Source: Allofrancisella frigidaquae (GTDB taxonomy: Bacteria; Pseudomonadota; Gammaproteobacteria; Francisellales; Francisellaceae). Taken from it: a stretch of 64,000 nucleotides of DNA. A program made the position numbers and the translations under genes. The notes beneath the pieces are model-generated. The model did no database searches, was not told the DNA's origin, and was given only the letters and a program-made list of their open reading frames with translations. The stretch lies in the NCBI RefSeq assembly GCF_012222825.1, contig NZ_CP038017.1, positions 62,001 through 126,000 of the forward strand, in the 5' to 3' direction. Below, in pieces: positions 53,382 through 61,326 of the stretch; the first letter of the stretch is position 1, and each line of letters begins with the position of its first letter.

Positions 53382-54896
53382 CTAAGAGTAGGCGTTAGCT
53401 AGGGTATTTGTTTTATTATAGAGATAAATTTTAACCTGTTCTTTATATAGGTCGTGAAAGTCGTTATTAATAGCAGTATTACCCTTTATGTTTTTAAATA
53501 TTGCTTTTAAATCAGAAAACTCTAGTAAATCATTATACTCATTTATAGTATTTGGACCGATCATTTTTTTTATTTCTGGGAAAGTGTTTTTGTTAAAAGA
53601 ATCCAATATATATTTAGCACTCTTAGTTTGTTTCAAGGAGGTCTTCTTTGATATTATACTTATATTGTTTGTCTCTCCTCTAGGTATTAATGCAATAGCA
53701 ATAGTGAGTTTTAGTATATAAATTAAACCCGGGGTACCTATATCTAAACCTTTTTCTAGCTTGGTGTTGCAAAAATCTATAATCTTTTGAAAAGCTATAT
53801 TCTTCCGGTCTGACCTGCCTATGAATGAATAGGCATTAGAAGTAGCATCCTTGGTATTCTTGATGAGAAAGTATATCTGTCTCATTACTTCTATGTTGTT
53901 TTTGCGATGATTGCGGAATCTTCTTTGAATGAGGCTTATTTTACCCTCTGTATTTGCTAAATTTTGGAGCCAAGGGTCGTTGTGTTTTCTTTTTACAAAC
54001 AGCACATCAGGAACTTTCCTCTTGCCTCCAAAGTTGGTTTCAAGACTACTTACACGGTTAGCATATAATAGTTGTGAAGATCTTCCACCATCTAAATTTA
54101 TTGCTTGGCTAGATCCTAGGGCTTTCATTAAAATAGCACATTCTGCCAGATTTAAACCTTTAATTTGACCGGCTCTTCCAAGGATGGTGACAAAGAAGTA
54201 GTAATGATCGTTAAATCCAAAACATGATCTAGGGTTGGGTTGGTCAGCATGATGTAAGAATCCAGGAGCATTTTTTCTACTTGGGTCGTCCCATCTAAAA
54301 ATAGGTAAATTCATAGTTGCCTGTGTAAAAACAATGTTATCATCTTTTATTAAAATGGGCGCGCTTGTTAAGTAGCTATCAAATTGACTAAGAAAATTAT
54401 CAGGATCTAGTATGGATTTATATTCAAATATATCATACCCATTATTTGAAGCAGTTATTAAACCATAGTAGTTTGTATATTTTTTATTTACATTGTGGCA
54501 GTAGGTGGGACTTGGGTTTACGAAATTAATATGTGGAGCATTTGATTTGGTGTATCCAATAGGTTGGTTTTGCCCGTAATTGGGCAAGCCATCGTTATTA
54601 ATTGCGGGACTGTCAAAAAAACCTCCATTTATTAATATAACACTTTTTCTACCGTTCTGACTTTGTTGTTCTTCATTTATAAATGCGGCCGTATTAAAGT
54701 CATAATTAGCATCTTTAGATGTTCCTACATGACAGGTAATCTCATTCTTTTTGGTTCTAATAGCGGTAAAGCAAACATCCATATTTTTCTGGCTTCCCAG
54801 TTGAGAGGCTGATATGTTTATTTGTAACTCTTCAATACCTTGCGATTTAAATCTCCACTTACCCTTAAAATAATCCTTCATTATATTTAGTTCCAT
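53382..54896 (-). CDS. Phosphodiester glycosidase (NAGPA) domain protein with unknown C-terminal half
   Basis: 504 residues; AGGA lies 5 bases before ATG. The first 310 residues contain the NAGPA/DUF2233 fold: SVILINGGFFD, PRSCFGFNDHYYFFVTILGR, CAILMKALGSSQAINLDGGR followed by SSQLLY. The NLDGG-(G/R)-S loop and the NGGFF strand are the family marks of enzymes that cleave sugar-1-phosphodiester bonds, such as the uncovering enzyme of mannose 6-phosphate. Known bacterial members are mostly exported, but no signal peptide is seen here. The C-terminal 190 residues are helical, Lys/Asn-rich and unmatched by me. A host-directed role on lysosomal or surface sugar phosphates is a speculation. Confidence 0.65.
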   Translation of the reverse strand: MELNIMKDYFKGKWRFKSQGIEELQINISASQLGSQKNMDVCFTAIRTKKNEITCHVGTSKDANYDFNTAAFINEEQQSQNGRKSVILINGGFFDSPAINNDGLPNYGQNQPIGYTKSNAPHINFVNPSPTYCHNVNKKYTNYYGLITASNNGYDIFEYKSILDPDNFLSQFDSYLTSAPILIKDDNIVFTQATMNLPIFRWDDPSRKNAPGFLHHADQPNPRSCFGFNDHYYFFVTILGRAGQIKGLNLAECAILMKALGSSQAINLDGGRSSQLLYANRVSSLETNFGGKRKVPDVLFVKRKHNDPWLQNLANTEGKISLIQRRFRNHRKNNIEVMRQIYFLIKNTKDATSNAYSFIGRSDRKNIAFQKIIDFCNTKLEKGLDIGTPGLIYILKLTIAIALIPRGETNNISIISKKTSLKQTKSAKYILDSFNKNTFPEIKKMIGPNTINEYNDLLEFSDLKAIFKNIKGNTAINNDFHDLYKEQVKIYLYNKTNTLANAYS

Positions 54897-55131
54897 AATT
54901 ATCCTATGTTTTTATCATTTACTTTTGTTTATTCTACTATTTTTGATAAGGATACGACTTTTTATTGATACCTTCTATCAAATTTTGATAGAATTTATAT
55001 TAAATTATAACACAACGTTATATGCAATTGTGATCTATGGCTAATTATAAATAAACCTTAGTGAGATGTGGTTTGATAAAGTTGTAGAGATTTAGAAAAT
55101 TAACGATTTAACATTTAATTGCAAAGGCTCG

Positions 55132-55165
55132 TTAGAAACATATAACTTTAGTTTGCAACAGTCTC
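55132..55165. repeat. Copy B of the 34-bp dispersed repeat
   Basis: Matches 44968-45001 at 29 of 34 positions. Minus strand begins GAGACTGTTGCAAACTAAAG. A second IS-end-like sequence, GAGCCTTTGCAATT on the minus strand, lies next to it at 55116-55129. Both sit downstream of a minus-strand gene end. Confidence 0.6.
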
Positions 55166-55190
55166 ATGCATAGTTAAATAGAAGTTCTGA

Positions 55191-56510
55191 TTATAAATTT
55201 TTAATCATTAGGGCAAATTTCATATCTTCGGGTGATACATTACCAAATTTTATTTTAGCCTGATAACCACTACCTTTTGCTTCTTCCATGTGGTTACCAT
55301 CTTTATCAAGCATGTTATCTAATACCATTTGTCTGCTTCCTGATGGTAGCATTAGCTCAATACTATCACCTATTTGAATTTTGTTACGGACATTAATATC
55401 GGCATAACCAGTATGCTCATCAAAATGTGTAATTTCACCAACGAATTGTTGAGTAGAACTGCGAGAGTCTGAATTATCATATTTCTGGTATTCATCATGT
55501 ACATGACGACGATAGAAACCTTCTGTATACCCTCGATGTGCTAACCCTTCTAGTTTGTCCATTAAAGTCATATCAAAAGGTTTTCCTGCTAGAGCGTCTT
55601 TGATAGCTTGATCATATAACTGAGCAGTTCTAGCAGCATAAAAGAAAGATTTAGTTCGACCTTCTATTTTAAAACAATCAACCCCGATTTTTGTTAGGTA
55701 TTCTACATGCTGAATAGCTCGTAAGTCTTTTGAGTTCATTATATACGTGCCATGTTCATCTTCAAACATGGGATTAAATTGTCCAGGTTCTTTATCATTT
55801 TCTATTAAAACAATTTTTTCTGATGGTTGCCCAATTCCTAGGGTTGAGTTGATTGTTGTGGGTACAATATCCCCCCACTCATTTTGCTTAGCTTCAGCAA
55901 CCTTATAATTATTTCTACAAGCGTTATTACAAACTCCTTGGTTAGGGTCTCTATGGCTGTAGTAGCCCGATAGTAGACATCTGCCAGAGTATGCCATACA
56001 AAGTGATCCATGCACGAAAGTTTCTATTTCCATACCTGGACAGTTTTCTTTGATTTCAGCAATTTCTTTTAATGATAATTCTCTAGAAAGTACAACTCTC
56101 TTTATACCAAATTTCTGCCAGAATCTTACAGTTTCATAATTTACGGCATTTGCTTGTACTGATAGATGTATTTCTTGGTCAGGAAAATGTTCTCTAATTA
56201 GCATAATCATGCCTGGATCAGACATTATCATAGCATCAGGTTTGAGTGCTATGACAGGAGTTATATCTTTTATATATGTTTTAATTTTTGAGTTATGAGG
56301 AGCTATATTGTTTGCTAGCATGATTTTCTTACCTAGAGCATGCGCTTCATTTATAGCTGTTTCAAGAATCTCCAATTTTGAAAATTCATTATTACGAGCT
56401 CTTAAACTATATCTTGGTTGTCCGATATAAACAGCATCTGCTCCATATGCAAAAGCATAACGCATTGCTTTAAGTGTCCCAGCAGGGGAAAGTAATTCTG
56501 GTCTTTTCAT
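55191..56510 (-). CDS. trhP: tRNA hydroxylation protein TrhP (YegQ), U32 peptidase family
   Basis: 439 residues. Starts MKRPELLSPAGTLKAMRYA with a TIM-barrel U32 domain and HGSLCMAYSGRCLLSGYYSH, then the C-terminal OB-like part (FVGEITHFDEHTGYADINVR). The cysteines at CMAYSGRCLL and VCNNACRN are those of the U32 iron-sulphur/prephenate-linked group. YegQ/TrhP makes 5-hydroxyuridine at position 34 of some tRNAs from prephenate. RlhA and UbiU/UbiV are close relatives, but the full length and start fit TrhP. Confidence 0.87.
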   Translation of the reverse strand: MKRPELLSPAGTLKAMRYAFAYGADAVYIGQPRYSLRARNNEFSKLEILETAINEAHALGKKIMLANNIAPHNSKIKTYIKDITPVIALKPDAMIMSDPGMIMLIREHFPDQEIHLSVQANAVNYETVRFWQKFGIKRVVLSRELSLKEIAEIKENCPGMEIETFVHGSLCMAYSGRCLLSGYYSHRDPNQGVCNNACRNNYKVAEAKQNEWGDIVPTTINSTLGIGQPSEKIVLIENDKEPGQFNPMFEDEHGTYIMNSKDLRAIQHVEYLTKIGVDCFKIEGRTKSFFYAARTAQLYDQAIKDALAGKPFDMTLMDKLEGLAHRGYTEGFYRRHVHDEYQKYDNSDSRSSTQQFVGEITHFDEHTGYADINVRNKIQIGDSIELMLPSGSRQMVLDNMLDKDGNHMEEAKGSGYQAKIKFGNVSPEDMKFALMIKNL

Positions 56511-56727
56511 ATGATACCTTATTAATTAAAGAGTGGTCTTTAAAGAAGATCTAAGTAACATCTTAGATTTTTATTTTATTGTTTATTTTGTTGATGTGAA
56601 TTTTAACTTTTTTTGGGCTATTTTCCAATTCTAAAATTTTAGTATAGTTTTCTTTAGTAGGCTATTGTGATATTATCTCAAGATTAAACTAGTTAAAAAT
56701 TTATTTATTAAACTATAGGGTCTTATA

Positions 56728-57348
56728 ATGAACTTTGAATTTGCTAGAGAAAATATGATCAAACAGCAAGTTTTGCCTGAGGGGATCCCTATTGGCGCTC
56801 TTGTTGATGCTATGGCAAATATTTCTCGTGAGAAATTTCTACCACAAGAATACCAAAGTTTAGCATATTGTGATACTGGTTTTGTAATTAATGGTAGAGA
56901 AGTAAGAAGCCTTATGCTAACAGCAAAGCTGATAAATGCTCTTGATGTTGAGCATGGTGATAATGTTTTGCAGCTTGGGTTAGACTGTGGCTATACAACG
57001 GCTATTTTAGCGAAAATTAGTCAGCATGTAGATGTTTTAGACTATGATGAGAAGGTGATGGGCTCTGTTAAAAGGTGTCTTGTAACTCAACACATCCAAA
57101 ATATTGATTTTAATACGTTAGAGCAACTACAATCTATTATTGATAGTCAAAAAAAGTATAGTTGTATATATAGTTTGAATCCAGTAAAAGCAGATGAGAT
57201 TGATGAGTCACTATTGGGTTTGCTAAAAATATCAGGAAGGTTCGTGTTTGTAGTCCGAGAGGATGTCTGTGATAAAGCCTATTTGGCAATTAGGGTGGAT
57301 AATGAAGTATATGAGAAAAGCTTTCTTTTCGATATATATAATAAATAA
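56728..57348 (+). CDS. Protein-L-isoaspartate O-methyltransferase-like protein
   Basis: 206 residues. N-terminal ARENMIKQQVLPEGI and REKFLPQEYQSLAY match the PCMT fold. The SAM loop, normally G-x-G-x-G, reads VLQLGLDCGYTTAIL, so two glycines are missing; the active site HGG/TISAP region is reduced to GREVRSLMLTAKL. Activity is therefore doubtful, though the protein may still bind SAM or act on another target. The gene precedes tolC by 8 bases, the same pairing seen in Francisella and several other bacteria. Confidence 0.75.
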   Translation: MNFEFARENMIKQQVLPEGIPIGALVDAMANISREKFLPQEYQSLAYCDTGFVINGREVRSLMLTAKLINALDVEHGDNVLQLGLDCGYTTAILAKISQHVDVLDYDEKVMGSVKRCLVTQHIQNIDFNTLEQLQSIIDSQKKYSCIYSLNPVKADEIDESLLGLLKISGRFVFVVREDVCDKAYLAIRVDNEVYEKSFLFDIYNK

Positions 57349-57356
57349 GAGTTAAT

Positions 57357-58895
57357 ATGCAAAAGAGTTTATTATGTTTAGCATGTTTTTTTAGTGCTAA
57401 TTTGATTTTTGCAGCAGATATAATGTCAGAAGATGCTGAGTCGAAATATAATTCTGCTGGTAGACCTATAGGTACGGATATTTTTGAAAACCCATATAGT
57501 GTCGCTAAACAGTATGCTAAAGCTGATCAAATTAAGCAAGATAATCGATTTTATGATCTTAAAAAAGCTGATGAAGTTGCTATGGTTAGTTCTACTAAGG
57601 AACAATTTTATAGTTTAATAGATATTTATAATTTAGCAGCTGAACATAATGCTGAGTACCTAGCAGCTAGATCAACTTTTGCTTCTAATATAGAGACAGT
57701 CCCTAAAGCTCTTGGTGGGTTACTCCCAAAGATAGACTTTCAATATAACCTCAGAAGAGATATTTATGATGAGTTTGGAGGCCAAGTTGGAGACACTGCA
57801 AACAATTTCAACTTCAGTGGTGAGCAGGTGCTTTTTGATTGGAGTAAATGGAAAACTTTCACACAAGCTACTTACTTACAAAAATCATACGCTATGATTT
57901 ATGCAAAAGCAGAACAAACTCTTATTATAAATACTGTAACGGCATATTTTGAACTTTTAAGAGCCGAACAAGCACTACAGTTTCAGCTTGCAAATGAGGC
58001 ATGGAACAAAAAATTATATAAAACACAGGAGTATCAATATAAAGCAGGTGCAGTTTCGTACGCGGATTTAAAAACTACAGATGCTCAATACCGCCAAGCA
58101 ATAGCTGATAGAGTAGACGCTCAAAAAAGTTTAATAGCAGCAAAAGCCACAATGGCAAAACTTATAGGTAGTAGAATAAGCTCTATTTTATATATTTCTA
58201 AGTCAACAGAATTTGAGCCTCCTACGCCAAATGATATTAATTACTGGTTAAAGACAGCTGAGCAGTATAATTTGGATATTGCACAAAAAGAATTTGAATA
58301 CCAAGCCGCACAAGAGGGTGTAGGTATACAGTGGGGTAACTTTTTTCCAAAAGCTAATTTGACTGGTGGAATCCGTATGTCCAGAAATAACCTTTCAGGT
58401 AATCCTCAACAAATAGCTCTTATCCCCACAAAATATGATGTAGCAAACATTTCAGGTAACGTTAATTGGAATCTTCTAAAAGGTGGATCTGACTTTGCCC
58501 AGCTTAAGCAGGCAAGTTATGATAATCAGGCGGCTAATTATGCTTTACTTCAAACTAAACGAGAAGTTTACGCTGGTACTGTTGAAGCTTTTCAGACTGT
58601 GGTTTTGGATTCAGTTAGGATAGAAGCTTTTAAAAAGTCTGTCTACTCTGGTTTAGCTTCTGTTAAAGCTATTTTAGAAGGCTTTGAGGCAGGTACACAA
58701 ACTATAGTTGACTTATTAAACCGCCAGACGATACTTGTACAAGCGCAGCTTTCATTTGCTGATTCTATATTTAATTACGTTGAGCATTACGCCCAATTAA
58801 AGCAATTGCAAGGTAGTTTGACATATAAAGATGTGGAGTATATAAATTCACTATTAGGTAAGACTAACATTATTTCACAAATCGCTATTGAGTAA
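57357..58895 (+). CDS. tolC: Outer membrane efflux protein TolC
   Basis: 512 residues with signal peptide cleaved after LIFA (about residue 20). The two repeats of the TolC beta-barrel/alpha-barrel are present (LIDIYNLAAEHNAEYLAARS and VGIQWGNFFPKANLTGGIR); periodic helices follow. It forms the outer duct for drug and protein export; MFS or RND partners are needed. It follows the pcm-like gene closely and may be in one operon with the phosphopantetheinyl transferase (12 bases). Confidence 0.92.
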   Translation: MQKSLLCLACFFSANLIFAADIMSEDAESKYNSAGRPIGTDIFENPYSVAKQYAKADQIKQDNRFYDLKKADEVAMVSSTKEQFYSLIDIYNLAAEHNAEYLAARSTFASNIETVPKALGGLLPKIDFQYNLRRDIYDEFGGQVGDTANNFNFSGEQVLFDWSKWKTFTQATYLQKSYAMIYAKAEQTLIINTVTAYFELLRAEQALQFQLANEAWNKKLYKTQEYQYKAGAVSYADLKTTDAQYRQAIADRVDAQKSLIAAKATMAKLIGSRISSILYISKSTEFEPPTPNDINYWLKTAEQYNLDIAQKEFEYQAAQEGVGIQWGNFFPKANLTGGIRMSRNNLSGNPQQIALIPTKYDVANISGNVNWNLLKGGSDFAQLKQASYDNQAANYALLQTKREVYAGTVEAFQTVVLDSVRIEAFKKSVYSGLASVKAILEGFEAGTQTIVDLLNRQTILVQAQLSFADSIFNYVEHYAQLKQLQGSLTYKDVEYINSLLGKTNIISQIAIE

Positions 58896-58907
58896 ATCTT
58901 ATCGTAT

Positions 58908-59561
58908 ATGCAAAATATCTACGTTTTTATCTTAACGATTAAAGATTTTATAGCTACAGATGTAGCTGAACTTTTAAAGAATAGATTTAGCATTGAAGTT
59001 AGTTCTAATCAGAAATTATTTTCTAATTTCCTTAGGTATTGGGTTTTTGGCGAATTTTTTGATATTAGTAACCCCGTTTTTTACGTAGATAATAATAACA
59101 AGCCTTTTTTAGAAAATTCTGAAAGTTTAAAGTTTAGTATTAGCCACACTTTAGAAACAGTAGTTATTGCAGTAGCAAGTAATGATATAGGAATAGATGT
59201 TGAAAATATAAAAAGAAAAAGAAAATTTCTTAATGTGGCGGAGCGGTATTTTAGTCAAGGTGAATTACAAATATTAAGAAAAAGTAGTAACCTAGATAAA
59301 GATTTTTACACCCTTTGGACTTTAAAAGAAGCTCAAGTTAAAAGAAATGGGCTAGGAATAGCTTATGGCTTTGCTGAGGCTAAATTTAGCAGAAATAATA
59401 AAAATTGGTGTAGTAATAACTATCCTAATGATTTTTTCTCATTTGAAAAGAATGAGAATATTTTTTCAGTTTGCAGTAAAGATGTAGTAAATAAGGATAT
59501 AAGCATTTTTAAAATTATGAAAGATTTTAGTTTTCAAGAGTTCACGGTAGCGCGGTTTTAG
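58908..59561 (+). CDS. 4'-phosphopantetheinyl transferase, Sfp/AcpT type
   Basis: 217 residues. Adds the 4'-phosphopantetheine arm of CoA to carrier proteins. Motifs: ISHTLETVVIAVA (near 85), GIDVENIKR (about 99), and FYTLWTLKEAQVKRNGLGI (about 140), with the metal-binding Asp and Glu residues. A length of about 217 fits the Sfp/AcpT class rather than AcpS. The target carrier (siderophore or fatty acid) is not in the window. Short gap after tolC. Confidence 0.88.
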   Translation: MQNIYVFILTIKDFIATDVAELLKNRFSIEVSSNQKLFSNFLRYWVFGEFFDISNPVFYVDNNNKPFLENSESLKFSISHTLETVVIAVASNDIGIDVENIKRKRKFLNVAERYFSQGELQILRKSSNLDKDFYTLWTLKEAQVKRNGLGIAYGFAEAKFSRNNKNWCSNNYPNDFFSFEKNENIFSVCSKDVVNKDISIFKIMKDFSFQEFTVARF

Positions 59562-59638
59562 ATTAAGCTAATTAGGATTTTAAAGTTAGCTAGGGTATAG
59601 TTACTAGCTTAAAAATAGATTTTTATTGATACAAATAT

Positions 59639-59647
59639 TGGTATAAT
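59639..59647 (+). promoter_or_regulatory. Extended -10 promoter for purF
   Basis: TGGTATAAT, 38 bases before the purF ATG. A good -10 with TG extension; -35 not clear. No PurR box is evident. Confidence 0.5.
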
Positions 59648-59685
59648 GATCCAGTTGGTAATTCTTTAGAGAACAGAGAAATCTT

Positions 59686-61173
59686 ATGTGTGGAATAATA
59701 GGGGTTGCTGGTCCTAGTCAGGTTAGTTATTTATTGTTTGATGGTTTAAGCCTTTTGCAACATAGGGGTCAAGATGCTGCTGGCATTGCAACTATGGACA
59801 AAGGGCGTTTTTTTATTCGTAAAAATACAGGATTGGTAAATGAAGTTTTTACTGATGAGAAGCTAGAGAAGTCTAGAGGTAAAATCGGTATAGGTCATGT
59901 AAGGTATCCAACAGCTGGAAGTTTAGGAGCAGCAGATAGTCAACCTTTTTATGTTAATAATCCTCATGGAATAGTCTTTGCTCATAATGGTAACTTAACT
60001 AATGTTAGAGAGCTTGCTACAGTATTGCACGATATAGAAAGACGTCATCTTAATACGACTTCAGACTCAGAGCTTTTATTAAACTTTTTTGCTTGTGGTA
60101 TGAATAAGTCGCGGGGTTGTCCAACACCTCAAGCCGTTTTTAAAGCAGTTGAATTTGTTTTTAAGCACGCAAAAGGCGGTTATGCTTGTACAGCTATGAT
60201 AGCTGATTTTGGTTTAATAGCATTTAGAGATCCTTTTGGTATTCGTCCTTTAGTGTTTGGTGTTAAAGAGTATGAGAATGGTGAAAAAGCATATATGGTG
60301 GCTAGTGAGAGTGTTTCGCTAGATATTTCTGGTTTTAGAGTTTTACGTGACGTTGAGCCTGGTGAGGTTATTGTTATAACAGAAGATAGAAAGGTTCATT
60401 CAAAAGTCTGCGCTAAAAAACCTGTTTTAGCACCTTGTTTATTTGAGTATGTATATTTTGCTCGACCAGATAGTATCATGAATGGAGTCAGTGTCTATCA
60501 AGCAAGAGTAGACGCTGGAAAAATGTTAAGTAAAAGAATTTTAGAAGCTTGGAAAGGTAGTGATATAGATATTGTAATCCCCGTTCCAGAAACAGGTCGT
60601 GCTTCTGCTCAAGAAATAGCCACAGCATTGGGCGTTGAATATAGAGAAGGATTTGTTAAAAACAGATACGTTGGCAGAACTTTTATAATGCCAGAATCAG
60701 CTGATAGAAAAAACTATGTCAGAAGAAAATTAAACCCAATCCCTGCAGAATTCAAAGACAAAAATGTTTTGCTTGTAGATGATTCTATAGTCCGTGGTAC
60801 AACGTCTAAGCGTATTATAGAGATGATTAGAGATCTGGGAGCAAAGTCTGTTTATTTGGCTTCTGTGTCACCTGCTGTATGTTACCCAAATGTTTATGGT
60901 ATAGACATGCCCACCAAATCAGAGCTAATTGCTCATGGTAGATCTTTAGAGGAAATTCGTCAATGGATAGGGGTAGATGGGCTTATATACCTACCTTTAT
61001 CAGATTTAAAAGATGTAATTCAAAAACAAAATCCAAGTATAGTTGAGTTTGAAGATAGTGTTTTTTCTGGACACTACATTACCGGTGATGTGAATGAAAG
61101 TTATTTAGATAAGCTTGAAAGTGAAAGAATTGCTTTAAAAAGAGAAGCACAAAAATATAGAGGATTTGACTAG
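59686..61173 (+). CDS. purF: Amidophosphoribosyltransferase
   Basis: First step of purine synthesis: glutamine + PRPP to phosphoribosylamine. 495 residues. Mature N-terminal MCGIIGV places the catalytic Cys at residue 2 of the glutaminase domain; HRGQDAAGI follows. The PRPP site is VLLVDDSIVRGTTSKR near residue 360. Followed by purL, 153 bases on. Confidence 0.97.
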   Translation: MCGIIGVAGPSQVSYLLFDGLSLLQHRGQDAAGIATMDKGRFFIRKNTGLVNEVFTDEKLEKSRGKIGIGHVRYPTAGSLGAADSQPFYVNNPHGIVFAHNGNLTNVRELATVLHDIERRHLNTTSDSELLLNFFACGMNKSRGCPTPQAVFKAVEFVFKHAKGGYACTAMIADFGLIAFRDPFGIRPLVFGVKEYENGEKAYMVASESVSLDISGFRVLRDVEPGEVIVITEDRKVHSKVCAKKPVLAPCLFEYVYFARPDSIMNGVSVYQARVDAGKMLSKRILEAWKGSDIDIVIPVPETGRASAQEIATALGVEYREGFVKNRYVGRTFIMPESADRKNYVRRKLNPIPAEFKDKNVLLVDDSIVRGTTSKRIIEMIRDLGAKSVYLASVSPAVCYPNVYGIDMPTKSELIAHGRSLEEIRQWIGVDGLIYLPLSDLKDVIQKQNPSIVEFEDSVFSGHYITGDVNESYLDKLESERIALKREAQKYRGFD

Positions 61174-61326
61174 ACGGACCTGTTACAAATGGTCTCTAGA
61201 GGTATAAATAAAAATTACTAAATAGATGTATGTGTTAAAGACACATTAAGAATATCAACAAGTTTAAATCAGTAGTTTAAAGAATGACAATAGAGTGAAG
61301 TGTCAAAGTATAAAAAGGTATCAAGT
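61174..61326. other. purF-purL spacer
   Basis: 153 AT-rich bases with a short hairpin (ATGTGT-TAAAG-ACACAT, 61230-61246). No gene. Confidence 0.3.
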
